From Epiperipatus broadwayi (lineage: Eukaryota > Onychophora > Udeonychophora > Euonychophora > Peripatidae), in contig JAQFVV010000012.1 in NCBI GenBank assembly GCA_028023455.1, forward strand, positions 4,614,023-4,678,022: 64,000 bases of DNA, given 5' to 3'. The notes beneath the pieces are model-generated. The model did not search any database. It was not told the origin of the DNA and saw nothing but the letters and a program-made list of their open reading frames with translations. A program made the position numbers and the translations under genes. Within the stretch, counting starts at the first letter, position 1, and every line of letters begins with the position of its first letter. Positions 46,375 to 57,640 of this stretch are shown here, in pieces.

Positions 46375-48490
46375 GATTAATTAGAGGTTTCCATACATTG
46401 TGTACTGCCACACTGGGTTGACTTATAAGATTATTTACTATTGTCATATGAGCAGCTTCATTGAATTTTCTTCTATGCATTTTTTCTTCTTTATCCAATA
46501 TCTCTTTGTATTTTCCCAGTTAAGCATATGGTCATTAGTACATACATGCTCTGCTATGGTAGATGTATCTGTTTTTGCTCTTTTAACCATTGGCTTGTGC
46601 TATTTCAATTGCTGTTCAACAGGGCAACAGGTCTCACCAATGTATTTCCTTCCACATTCACATGGTATTTCCTAGATGCAGTTTTTGTTCTTCACCATTT
46701 TGAGTTTAGGGTTAGTAGAAGTAAGCATTCATCAAAGTGTGGCATGGCTTTGCAAAGCAGTTCTAATGTTATATTGACTGCAGATTTTCTTTAGTTTGTC
46801 CACCCATCCTGGTATGTAAGGATACACTGCCATATCAATAATTGTTTTCTCTTTTGGTGTTGCTTTGTGTTGTCTATTGAAGGTTTTCCTGATAACTGCT
46901 GATTTTCTTTTTTTCAAATCACTGGTTTCTGAACAAATCGCTTTTGCTCTGTTCCATAGTGATAGTACAGTTCCTTGTTTAGTGCTTTTTGTATGATTTG
47001 ATGTATATGCTAAGTACTTGCCAGTGTGTGTTGTATTCCTATACACTGTTGTTTTACTTTGCCCTGAGGGAGTCTTGTCACAAGAACAGCCAAGAATGCC
47101 AATTTTTGTTCTTGTTCTGATGCCATTGTGAATTGAATTGTAGGAGATATGTTGTTAATGTGCATCCAGAATGACTGTAATTTTACATCACCATGTGGCC
47201 ATACCACAATGTATCATCAACATATCAAAGCCACACTTTAGGTGGACATATAGTAGTATTTATGGCTGGGGTTTCAAGTTCTTCCATGTAAATGTTGCTG
47301 AGCAAGGGTGACAGTGATGATCCCATAACTATCCCTTGATTTTGTTGGAAGAATTCTGAGTTATATTGAAAGTATGTTGTTGTTATGCAGAATGTTAATA
47401 ATTTCATTATACTATCAATAGGTAGAGCTGTTCTAGTTTGTAGACTATTATCATCATATAACCTTTTCCTTACAATACACAATGCCTCATTACATGGTAC
47501 ATTTGTAAATGACTTTCCACATCAAAGCTTACCAATATATCAGTTCTTTCCATTTTCATGTTCTTGACTAATTCTACAAAGTGCTTAGAATCCCTGATGA
47601 AAGTCTATGACCTGAATGCCAATGGACTAAGAACTTCGAGAAGAAATCTTTACAAATTTTGACATGGTGAATTTCTAGAACTAACAATAGGTCTTAATGG
47701 TACAATGACTTTATGGATTTTAGGCAGTCTGTACAAGTGAGGAATCTTTCTGAAATACAAAGTTAATTTTTTTTTTTCTGAATCACTGAAATACCTGTGA
47801 TGCTTCCAAAGTAATGCTTGTAGCTTTATCTCTGTATTTGGAATTGGATTTTTTGCTACTTTTTGTATTGGCCTACTGTGGGAAGGCCTTGTATTTGGTT
47901 ATCACAATCAGTTTTATTCATTAGAACTGTAGTGTTACTTTTGTCCACAGGAAGAATGATTATTATAGATGTATCCTGTTTGAGAGATTTAATAGCTTTC
48001 CTTTCATCACCTGAAATGTTTGACTTCTGCTTGTGCACTTGATGTCTTTCAAGTATCCTTTTTATTCTCCATCATAACTCTGCTGCTTCTTCTAGAGTCA
48101 AATTTTGGATCACCTCATCAGTGGCTGGCATTATATTCAATAATGGGACAGTAGATGGTGTAATGGTGAAATTCAAACCTTTTTCAAGAACTGATAATTC
48201 CCAATCAGTAAGATGTTTAGAACTAAGATTTTTCACTGATGACAAGGATAGACTAGTTGCAGTATGACTTTTGACTTACTCTTGTAGATTTACAAGCTTT
48301 TTCTTCTGAAGTTCTTTTATCTTTCCATGTAACTTACAATATGATCTGTTCACTGTTTGACAAATTCTTGAGAAATCTTCATCTGTAACTTTATTTTGTA
48401 GAAATGATTCCACATTTCTAATAGATCACAATGTTTGATACTTGGTAAACCACTGAACCTTTATACTTTCTCTCCAAGAGAGCTGAGAAA
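46375..48490 (-). pseudogene. Penelope-like element (RT plus GIY-YIG), near full length
   Basis: Read on the minus strand, the order is that of canonical PLEs. N-terminal block: SSKHLTDWELSVLEKGLNF and EAAELW. RT block: SIIIILPVDKSNTTVLMNK, then LRPIVS, DILVSFDVES, QGIVMGSSLSPLLSNIYMEE, and YVDD at 47213-47224. Linker: TVYRNTTHTGKYLAYTSNH. C-terminal GIY-YIG endonuclease: EIPCECGRKYIGE at 46631-46665, then STIAEHVCTNDH, and finally a Q-P-S-V-A tail. A TGA sits directly before YVDD where an Arg codon is usual (CGA to TGA). Other stops and frameshifts are scattered, so the enzyme is dead. In life it would copy RNA at a nicked target; plus-strand frames are shadows. Confidence 0.9.
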
Positions 48491-48798
48491 ATTATTCAGA
48501 GAACAAATGAGGCCTTATCATATGCACATATATAAATATTATATAAAACAGCATAATTATGTAATACATTGTAATAAATATATATAATATTTTTTTTCTA
48601 TAGCATAAATCTTAAAAATTACATAAGCAAAACTTATAAGATTATATATATATATGAAAAACAAAAACAAGTTTTAATCACGTTAAAACCTGCTGACGCT
48701 TGTATTTATGATCAATAGATGGGGTTTTTACCAAAAACACGATCAAGTGTTTGTTTACATAAATGATCAAAGAGTCAGAATTAACTATCTCTTTCGTT

Positions 48799-48862
48799 TT
48801 AGCCCACTTTCAGATCAGCTGATTTCAAGCTATTTGCTATCATCAGTGAAAGACAGAGCCAA
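48799..48862 (-). ncRNA. Type I hammerhead ribozyme (family B, copy 1)
   Basis: Minus strand: TTGGCTC pairs with GGGCTAA and CTTTCA with TGAAAG (stem I with TGT/T internal loop). Core CTGATGA, stem II AGC/GCT, GAAAT, stem III ATC/GAT around AGCT, cleavage triplet ATC. All core bases are intact. Confidence 0.9.
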
Positions 48863-49210
48863 GAAACTAGATCTAAAAACTGACTCCAAGTGTTTATGCA
48901 CAGAGTTTCTATCAGTTTGCAAGCATGAAATTTTTCAGACCGATAAAGTCTTCAAATTCAGCCAAACAAGCTAGATAGCTATATGGGTCTGATCTCAGTT
49001 CAGCTTCTCCACATAGTCAAAGCCTCTGCAATCTATATCATTGCGGAAACCTTTAAAGGCAGATTTATGAAAAACAAAACAAGTTTTAATCATGTTAAAA
49101 CCTGCTGATGCTTGTATTTATGATCAATAAATGGCGTTTTTACCAAAAACACGATCAATTGTTTGTTTACATAAACGATCAAAGAGTCAGAATTAACTAT
49201 CTCTTTCGTT

Positions 49211-49274
49211 TTAGCCCACTTTCAGATCAGCTGATATCAAGCTATTTGCTATCATCAGTGAAAGACGGAGCCAA
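49211..49274 (-). ncRNA. Hammerhead with core mutation (family B, copy 2)
   Basis: Same fold as copy 1, but GAAAT reads GATAT, which changes an invariant A of the core. Probably inactive. Confidence 0.85.
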
Positions 49275-49667
49275 GAAACTAGATCTAAAAACTGACTCCA
49301 AGTGTTTATGCACAGAGTTTCTATCAGTTTGCAAGCATGAAATTTTTCAGACTGATAAAGTCTTCAAATTCAGCCAAACAAGCTAGATAGCTATATGGGT
49401 CTGATCTCAGTTCAGCTTCTCCACATAGTCAAAGCCTCTGCAATCTATATCATTGTTTTTCATAAATCTACCTTTAAAGGTTTCCGCAATGATATAGATT
49501 GCAGAGGCTTTGACTATGTGGAGAAGCTGAACTGAGATCAGACCCATATAGCTATCTAGCTTGTTTGGCTGAATTTGAAGACTTTATCGGTCTGAAAAAT
49601 TTCATGCTTGCAAACTGATAGAAACTCTGTGCATAAACACTTGGAGTCAGTTTTTAGATCTAGTTTC

Positions 49668-49731
49668 TTGGCTCTGTCTTTCACTGATGATAGCAAATAG
49701 CTTGAAATCAGCTGATCTGAAAGTGGGCTAA
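49668..49731 (+). ncRNA. Type I hammerhead ribozyme (family B, copy 3)
   Basis: TTGGCTC (49668-49674) pairs with GGGCTAA (49725-49731); CTTTCA (49678-49683) with TGAAAG (49718-49723). Core CTGATGA at 49684-49690, GAAAT at 49704-49708, stem III ATC/GAT, cleavage after C at 49717. Intact. Confidence 0.92.
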
Positions 49732-50081
49732 AATGAAAGAGATAGTTAATTCTGACTCTTTGATCATTTATGTAAACAAATGCTTGATCATGTTTTTGGT
49801 AAAAAACGCCATCTATTGATCATAAATACAAGCGTCAGCAGGTTTTAACGTGATTAAAACTTGTTTTTGTTTTTCATAAATCTACCTTTAAAGGTTTCCA
49901 CAATGATATAGATTGCAGAGGCTTTGACTATGTGGAGAATCTGAACTGAGATCAGACCCATATAGCTATCTAGCTTGTTTGGCTGAATTTGAAGACTTTA
50001 TCGGTCTGAAAAATTTCATGCTTGCAAACTGATAGAAACTCTGTGTATAAACACTTGGAGTCAGTTTTTAGATCTAGTTTC

Positions 50082-50145
50082 TTGGCTCTGTCTTTCACTG
50101 ATGATAGCAAATAGCTTGAAATCAGCTGATCTGAAAGTGGGCTAA
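50082..50145 (+). ncRNA. Type I hammerhead ribozyme (family B, copy 4)
   Basis: Same sequence as copy 3, 414 bp downstream. All core bases and both stem I helices are kept. The two plus-strand ribozymes would release a monomer of about 414 nt. Confidence 0.92.
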
Positions 50146-50245
50146 AATGAAAGAGATAGTTAATTCTGACTCTTTGATCGTTTATGTAAACAAATGCTTG
50201 ATCGTGTTTTTGGTAAAAACGCCATCTATTGATCATATATATATG

Positions 50246-50426
50246 TATAATGGTAATTAACTATTACATATTACAGTGTATTAATCTGCAAAAATACTTT
50301 TAGTCAATACCTTAACCTTCTTCAACTGCCATTAAATTCACAAAACATAAAGCAAATCAACTCATATCCCATGAATCACCAATTTGAACATTAGCAGCTT
50401 ATCTATTAATTATATTCATTTTATTT
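50246..50426. other. Spacer, nothing recognised
   Basis: Short AT-rich gap between family B and the PLE on the minus strand. Confidence 0.5.
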
Positions 50427-51418
50427 CTATTTATTAAAATTGCATCCATAATTTGTTTTATTAAGGTTTCTCTCTTCATGAAGAATCTTAACATTTTCAA
50501 TATCAAATGTAAATTTATATTTACATGTCCTTTCATGATCCAAGAAAACTGAAGCAATCATAAGATTACTATTATTTTTATTTTTCATATGCTTGCATAA
50601 TAATTCATGCTCCTTTAATCTTTTTAGAATACTGCACTTCAATTTACCTATAGATGATAATGATAACATACATCCACAAAACATTTGATATACAACGTTA
50701 CTTTTCTTCTTGGCAGGTATGACATTTTTAGAATTATTCACTAACTTATTAATGTTATTTATAAAACAAAATGAAACATTAAACATATATATATAAAATA
50801 CATATTTTGCGGGTTCATCTGTGTTAAAAACTTTTAATATTTATATATATCCTTAAAAATTTCTCTTGAGCACTTGAAATATATGGAATAGATATCCATT
50901 TTTTATTATCAATCTTCAACTTCTTTAAATCATTATAAGTCTTTTTTAAATTGACATAAAGTATTGTTAATCTGTTTACTCTTATACCCAACTTCAAGCA
51001 ATTTTTTGCCAAATATCTCAATATTTTTTTAATTTATCACATTGGTAATGACATAATTTTTATTATGATACAAAAAAAGATCTAAAACTTGCCATCTCAT
51101 GCATAATTGGTACTTTTGATTTACAATTTATATATCCCATTTTTTACAATGATTCAATTATTAATATATAACTTAACAAACTATTATATCTTGTAATAAT
51201 TAAATCCAAATACTTAATACTTTTGTCCTGATCCTTTTCAATAGTCCATTTCAAGCAATTCAAATTATATAACTCTTCTACAAATGAATATATAGTATTG
51301 GTATTTTCACAAACAAAAACATCATCCACATACCTTTTGTAAATTTTAATATCTTTAGAAGTACACACATCTAAAACTCTACTCTCATATGTACACAAAA
51401 TAAAATTGCAAACTTGTG
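50427..51418 (-). pseudogene. 5'-truncated Penelope-like element, copy B
   Basis: Minus strand. Begins inside the RT domain (KIYKRYVDDVFVCENTN, with YVDD at 51321-51332), then LKWTIEKDQDKSIKYLDLII, a thumb/linker with KKWISIPYISSAQEKFLR, then the C-terminal endonuclease region: NVVYQMFCGCMLSLSSIGKL, LKRLKEHELLCKHMK, and LDHERTCKYKFTFDIENVK. The second GIY-YIG motif reads S-S-I-G rather than Y-I-G. At least two frame changes break it. It meets copy C head to head at about 51420. It belongs to a different PLE subfamily from 46375-48490. Confidence 0.85.
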
Positions 51419-51420
51419 AA

Positions 51421-53262
51421 ATTAATTGCAGCTACTCAAAATTCATTTGAAATGATTCCTGGTGATAGTCATATTCCTAATAAAATTATTAAGAAAATTA
51501 ATTATCATAAATTTGATGTGATTCCATATGAAAATTCATGGGAAATGGCCATTTTGGAATTTAACAGAAGCTGAAAAATGACAATATAATTTGTTTGAAG
51601 GAAGATAAAGGGTTGCAAATGTGTTTAATGATGAAATGTCAATATGTAGAGAAAGTTAAAGTATAAATAAATAAACTTGGTTCCTTTTTGATTGAAGAAT
51701 ATAATATGGATAGTCAGAGAATAAAATTTATTAACAATATATTTAAAAAAGCTAAGAATAAAGCCTTAAATAATATTGTGTACTATAAGATACAGTCTAT
51801 CTGCACTATATGTTCTCATATTTTTGAAAAATATAAAATTACACAAAAAAGGTAATCTTTTGCACATTATGATTGATTTTGGTGGTCATTTATACATGAA
51901 ACTCATAAATACATGGGTAAACTGTTACAAGAGTTTTCATGATTTGGGAAAAATACTATTGCTTCATCTTTTGATTTTGTAGATAGACTTAAAAATATAG
52001 TGATTAATGAGAGTGATGTTATTGATTCAATAGATGTGACAGAAATATATATAATTCTATTGATAAAGTGGATTCCATAAAAATAATTGAACATGCATTA
52101 AAAAGTAAAAGTGTTTGCAAATATATGGTACAATTTGTTATTGATTCTTTAAAAATTTTTGATGATAACATTGTTGCTTCTTTTGAAAATGGATATTATA
52201 AAATGTCTAAAGGTTGGCCCATGGGTCTGCCTGTTGTTGCATAAATTTGCAATTTTGTTTTGTATACATATGAGAATAATATTTTAGATATGTGTACTTT
52301 TAAAGATATTAAAATTTACAAAAGGTATGTGGATGTTATTTTTGTTTGTGGAAATAACAATATTATAAATTTGCTTGTAGAGAAATTAAATAATTTGGGT
52401 GACTTTAAATGGATTATTGAAAAAAAGGAATAGGACAAAAGTATTAAGTATTTTGATTTAATTATTACAAGAGATAATAGCTTGTTAAGTTATAAATTAA
52501 TAATCAACATTGCAAAAAGGGCATATATAAATTTTAAATCAAAAGTACCAATTATGCATAAGATGGCATGTTTTAGATATTTTTTGTTTCTTAATAAAAA
52601 ATTATGTTCTTACTAGTGTGATAAATTTAAAAATATTGAGATATTTTCCAAGGAATTGCTTGAAATTGGTTATAAATATAAACAGATTAACAATATTTTA
52701 TGTCATTTAAAAGACTTATAATGATTTAAAGGAGTTGAAGATTGATAATCTAAAATGGATATCTATTCCATATATTTCAAATGCTCAAGTGAAATTTTTT
52801 AAGGTTGTGTATAATGATATGTCCAATGTTTCATTTTGTGTTACAAATAACATTAATATATTAATAAATAATTCAAAAAATGTTATACCTCTCAAGCAGG
52901 AAAATAATGTTGTATATTAAATTTTTTGTAGATGTATGTTGTCATATTTAAGTGAATTGAGGTGCAGTATTGAAAAACAGATTAAAGGAGCATGTGAAAA
53001 TTAAAAATAATAGTGATTTAATAACTGCTTCAGATGTTTTGGATCATGAAAAAACATGTAAATATAAATTTAAGTTTGATATTAAAAGTGTTAAGATTCT
53101 TCATGAAGAGAGAAGCTATAATAAAAGAAAAAATAAGAAATCAATTTTAATAAATAGAAATAAAATGAATATAATTTATAGTCAAGCTGTTAATGTTAAA
53201 ATTCAAGATTCTTGGGAAGATGTGATGATATTGCTTATGTTTCTTGAATTTAGTGGCAGTTG
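51421..53262 (+). pseudogene. Penelope-like element, copy C
   Basis: Plus strand, more of the 5' part present than in copy B. Early block: NKIIKKINYHKFDVIPYENS; then SSFDFVDRLKNIVINESDV, YYKMSKGWPMGLPVV (52215-52245), and KIYKRYVDVIFVC, where YVDD has become YVDV (52326-52337), removing a catalytic Asp. The endonuclease region follows: KWISIPYISNAQVKFFK, NNVVY at about 52905, and LDHEKTCKYKFKFDIKSVK, ending near 53262. Many stops. Strongly similar to copy B over the shared part. Confidence 0.85.
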
Positions 53263-53563
53263 AGGAGGGCTAAGGAATTAACCTTAAGTGTAGATTGAAA
53301 GAGTGTATATTACCATTATCTTAATATTTTTATTGTTATTACAATAGATTTTTAATTAAAAGATATATATGCTATGTGTTATATTAAATTTAAATCTTAA
53401 CATTGATGTCTAACTATAATCTTAAATTACATAATGACAATCACTTTATATCACTTATACTAATCCTTTAACTATGTTAATATGCTTATTATTATTTCCT
53501 TAAACAGTATTTTTTCTTTGTACTTGTCTAAAGGTTTGAGATGTTGGTATATTAGGTGTGATA
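53263..53563. other. AT-rich non-coding DNA
   Basis: Probable 3' flank or UTR of PLE copy C; no ribozyme core seen. Confidence 0.4.
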
Positions 53564-53880
53564 ATGTGTTGGATTATTTCCAATAGATATAAATAACTGT
53601 TGAATGTCTAGAAAATCTTAAACTTTATTTAAACTTTTTAAATACAAAAAAAAACTATTAGTAATAACATACATATAGGCAAACTGGTTTGTAAATTATA
53701 CAATGTTTTGAGAGTGGAGAAAAATAACACTTGAAAAGTTGTGTAATTTACTAAGCTGTTTTGACTCTTTGTGTGTTATTACTAACAAGTGTTTATATGT
53801 GAGAAATTTAAATACATTTAAAAATTTTCTAGACATTCAATATTTAATGATAGATGATGGAAATTATCACAACTATTTTT
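53564..53880. mobile_element. SINE-K inverted dimer (tails outward)
   Basis: 53564-53720 is the SINE-K 3' half on the minus strand (GATTATTTCC ... AACTATTAGTAATAACA). 53735-53877 is the same on the plus strand (TGTGTTATTACTAACAAG ... ATGATGGAAATTATC). The tRNA head is absent. Same layout as at 27893-28265. Confidence 0.75.
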
Positions 53881-54690
53881 CTTAACATTTTCAATATATT
53901 TTATTATTTTTCTATTTCTATATAATCTATTTTATAACTTCTTTTCACAAAATGGTTACATTTTTATTATATTTTATCTTTTATATTTGTTCTTCTGTCA
54001 CATTTCTTTTGATTTCTCTGATTGATGCAGTCAATTTTGTAAATTATTCCCTTTATATTTTCAAGATCATCTTTACTACTAGTTTTATTTGCTAAATTAT
54101 TTAATATTTTATTATTTTTTATCATAATTTCGCACACACTATAAAAAATATTTAGTTTTTATAAATTGCTATTGAATATGGATTGTAAATTATTTTGTTT
54201 GTCTCAAATGTTTTCATAATATAATTATTTCCTTCCTTTGCATTATTATTATGTCAAATTTTATTAATATTTTCTATTCATTTTCTTTAACATATCTACT
54301 TCAATTTCTAAATTTTGGTTTTTAACAATTTTAATATCTATTGGTAATCTATCATAATTTGTATATTCTTTTAAAGTTACAGATTTGCTTTAATGGTTGA
54401 TATTAATAAGGATTGTTTTTTTATTTATATATTATTACACTATGGACATTTTTTTTATAAACATTTCTAAATATTTTATTCCATTCCTTTTGTTCTGTTC
54501 ATTATAAATAGTAGATTACACTCTTGTTATCCCTGTTATGATATCGTATTTTTAATTTCTCTTTTATTTATATATGTACCTATTACTCTTTTTTCTTTAT
54601 TAACATGTAATTGTCTTTCATCAATTATTATTTTGAAGTGACTTAAAATTACTTTTTTAAACAGCAAAAAAAAACCCGCTTATATATAAA
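53881..54690 (-). pseudogene. Possible 5' part of a PLE
   Basis: Minus-strand frames give KSVTLKEYTNYDRLPIDIKI then VKNQNLEIEVDMLKKMN, and upstream KVILSHFKIIIDERQLHV, TYINKREIKNTIS. The style fits the N-terminal part of PLE polyproteins like copies B and C, but no conserved motif is present. Low-complexity AT-rich coding makes this uncertain. Confidence 0.25.
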
Positions 54691-54710
54691 TTATCACCAG
54701 ATTACATTTT

Positions 54711-54830
54711 TTTTTCATTTTTTTTTTCATATGTCATAGCATCGGGCGGAGGCGAACCCGCAACAACCGTCTGCAACCAACTGCTTGCTTGCAAGGCAGA
54801 AGCGCTGACCTCTCGGCTAACAACGCTTGA
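54711..54830 (-). mobile_element. SINE-L, long subfamily, 16-bp TSD
   Basis: Flanked by CACCAGATTACATTTT at 54695-54710 and 54831-54846. Compared with the short subfamily it has an extra GCAAGCAAGCAGTTGG and TTGCAGACGGTTGT segment near the anticodon/variable-arm position (read on its sense strand). Confidence 0.9.
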
Positions 54831-55048
54831 CACCAGATTACATTTTAAGCCCATATAATCTCTTTGAAATTGCTTTATTTTGATCTTCTTAAAAATGGTT
54901 TTAAGTCATTATAAAAGTATCTGACTTTAAAAATATCGATATTAAAAAAGGTTTTAACAGCAATATGGATAGATAAGATCAAGGATCGATATCTCAATTT
55001 TTCTCACTTATTAATAATCAAAACAAACATATGTTTATACTTTTTTTT

Positions 55049-55150
55049 CATATGTCATAGCATCGGCCAGGACGCGAACCCACAACCGTCTGCAACCAAC
55101 TACTTGCTTGCAAGGCCGCTGCGATGACCTCTCAGCTAACGATACTTGAG
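55049..55150 (-). mobile_element. SINE-L, long subfamily
   Basis: Same long form as the copy 340 bp upstream: CATATGTCATAGCATCGG on the plus strand, GCAACCAACTACTTGCTTGC in the middle. The TSD is not clear. Confidence 0.8.
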
Positions 55151-56564
55151 TGTTAAATCTATGAAAGCGTAAATCTAGACCACAACGTTCTTATATGCAC
55201 TTAAAAAAGCACGTTATAATAGAATTATTATATTTCATCAGTTTAATCAAAGATTTTCTCAGTTATTATACATGCTTTATTTCCTTTTTTTTTTTTTTTG
55301 TATAAATTTTTTGTTAATAAATTTGATAATTTGAAGAGTTAATTTAAGAACTTGAAAAGGAATATCTTTTTAATATGTTTTTGCAAAATTTTGATTATAA
55401 GATTTGTCATTAAGTAGAATTTTTATTCCAGTCACTAATCTGTCTAAGATGGAAAAAAAATTTTTTTTATGAAATTAATCCAAAATACAACAAAACTATT
55501 TGTGAGAGAATGTTTTGATTTCTGAACAATGTAGAAAATAAATAATTTGATATTTTTTCATTATCGTCGGTAATAATAGAAAGTTAAAAAATTAGTTACA
55601 TATTATATGCTACTTTTTATTGAAAAAGTAGTTATTGATTTTTTATTGAAAAAGTAGTTATTGATTTAAATAAAAATATTTTATAAGAAACGACTTAAAT
55701 CCTAATTAAATTTATAACTGTGAAATGATACCATAATGACTAGAGTATACACATAACTTACTGTTTAATAAAAACAAAGCCATCAGCAGTAGTGTATTAA
55801 ATTATTATTCATGGATATTATAGAATGGAAATATTTCCAACAATATTATAAAGAAATGTAAAATCATTATTCAATATGCTTTTTAATAGGAATGTTGTGA
55901 GGGTTTTCTTATTTTTTCATCTTTGTTTACATACTAGTAACAATATCTAGATACTATTTATTGACTCATTATATTTTGGATAGTTAACAATGTTGGCTAT
56001 GTACTAACTAACTGAAAGGAATCCCCTAAGCTTGTTTGGGAGTATAAAAATTTTCAAGTTTTTACTTTGCCTTGATATGTATATTACATACCAGAATGCA
56101 AATGAATTTCTGATGTGTTTCATATGCGATAAAAAAATACTTGAGTTATTGATACTACTTATAAAGTTTCTGTAGCAATTGGTAAAAAATCTTAAAATTT
56201 TTTAAATTTATTTTTTATTTAAGGATAGATAACAAATATTGAATGTCTGCAAGATATCGGTAAGATAATTTTAGTCTAGAATTGTTTCACATTCTGAACA
56301 ACTTGGTATTTGTTTCATACTTAATTGTCAAATCAAAGGCATAATAGATTAATATATGAACTATTATGCCATATATTTTTATATAATAATATTTGTATAA
56401 ATTATAAATGGTGCCTTGTTCAGAAATTTATGATATGGAAAATATATTGGATTAAAAACTAAAGCTGTATCATTCTTTAATATGTCATAAACAAATTACA
56501 TATGGTTTAATCAGTTAAAAGATCTCTAATTATGAAATTGCTGTGTTGATTCATCTTCAATACT
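55151..56564. other. AT-rich non-coding DNA
   Basis: A short tandem copy of TTATTGAAAAAGTAGTTATT lies at 55617-55665. No gene recognised. Confidence 0.45.
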
Positions 56565-57640
56565 TATGAGTCTCCATCCAATTTGTTTTTATGGTCATCA
56601 ATTTGGTTACTTATTGGTTGGCCAGGCCAGACACTTGGTGGCATTATTATCTGTCAAAAAGAGACTATTATAACCATTCCGAGCTGACATTTTGCAAACT
56701 ATTTTTAAACAATTTCTGAACCAACATTATTTTCTAAAATGGAATAATTACATTTTAAAATTAGATTACAGATTTCGGTCAGCATGTAGCGCTGGAATAT
56801 GCAGGGAGGGGACCAATGGTTTTGCCAATCTGAAGGATCATCCAAAAGATGCAGTAGGGTGATCAAATCTAGATTATGATTTACAAAACAATGTGCAACA
56901 ATTCAGATATTTTATTTGTCACAATTTACAAACCAACATTATTTTCTAAAATGGAATAATTACATTTTTAAATTAGATTAGATATTTCAGTCAGCATGTA
57001 GCTCTGGAATGTGCACAGATGGAGAACCGATGGTTTTGCCAAAAGATGGTGTAGTCTGATCAAATCAAGATTATGATTTACAAAACAATGTGCAACCTCA
57101 TATATTTTATATGTCTTACAGCTGTTCTTTATCTGAAAAAACACACTACTGTATTATAACCATTATGGGCTACCATTTTGCTAAGTATTTTTAAACAATT
57201 TACGGCCCAACATTTTCTTATAAAATGGAATAATAACATTTTTAAAGTATATTATACATTTCAGAAAATTATTACTATGTAATACTACACCAGGTAGGGT
57301 GTAAGACCATTTCTTCAAATCCTTATTAAAAGAGTTAGGACCAATTGAATTCCCTACACCCTCACATAATATGGTAGAAATCTATTAAGTGTGTGCATTT
57401 GCATAGGGTTGTGAAGCACATCAACAGGCTGAAATATTTGTGTGCAATGCAATCTATGCCTGCATTGACTAACATAAACAGGACTGTTTTATAGACTGTG
57501 GGTTTCTCTGCTAAAAGCACAGAAATATTGGGCCACATAAACAGCATATTTCTGTGCTTTTGCAGAGAAAGAATGCCACCAAGTGGCTGGCCTGTTCTCC
57601 CAGTGAGTACCTCAATTTGTTTGGGATATGTCACTGCTAA
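56565..57640. mobile_element. Composite fold-back element
   Basis: CAGGCCAGACACTTGGTGGC at about 56625 is inverted at about 57578-57597 (GCCACCAAGTGGCTGGCCTG). Inside are two direct copies of a segment starting CCAACATTATTTTCTAAAAT (about 56718 and 56935) and a partial third (57135-57260), plus a strong hairpin at 57502-57573 (TTTCTCTGCTAAAAGCACAG against its complement). No coding sequence; the minus-strand 90-codon frame at the right end lies in the repeat and shows no domain. Confidence 0.65.

Larger units (their letters stand above)
48657..50234. mobile_element. Family B retrozyme palindrome (two inverted head-to-tail dimers)
   Basis: Left arm 48657-49455 holds two direct copies of a monomer of about 413 bp. 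Right arm 49487-50234 holds two more in the opposite orientation; the last copy is slightly truncated. A spacer of about 30 bp separates the arms. Each monomer has one hammerhead ribozyme (four in all). A possible 11-bp TSD ATATATATATG lies at 48646-48656 and 50235-50245, though low complexity makes it weak. Near-identical frames of 88-92 codons in three monomers (starting MINRW or MLVFMINKW) are broken in the fourth by an extra T and coincide with the ribozyme strand in reverse; they are by-products of repeat identity, not genes. Confidence 0.92.

Noticed and set aside
46400-47567. Plus-strand frames in the PLE region as host genes
   Set aside because: They are antisense shadows of the PLE reading frames.
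47590-47640. CTGATGA inside the PLE at 47598
   Set aside because: It lies in PLE coding sequence and has no GAAA box or stem I partner at suitable distance.
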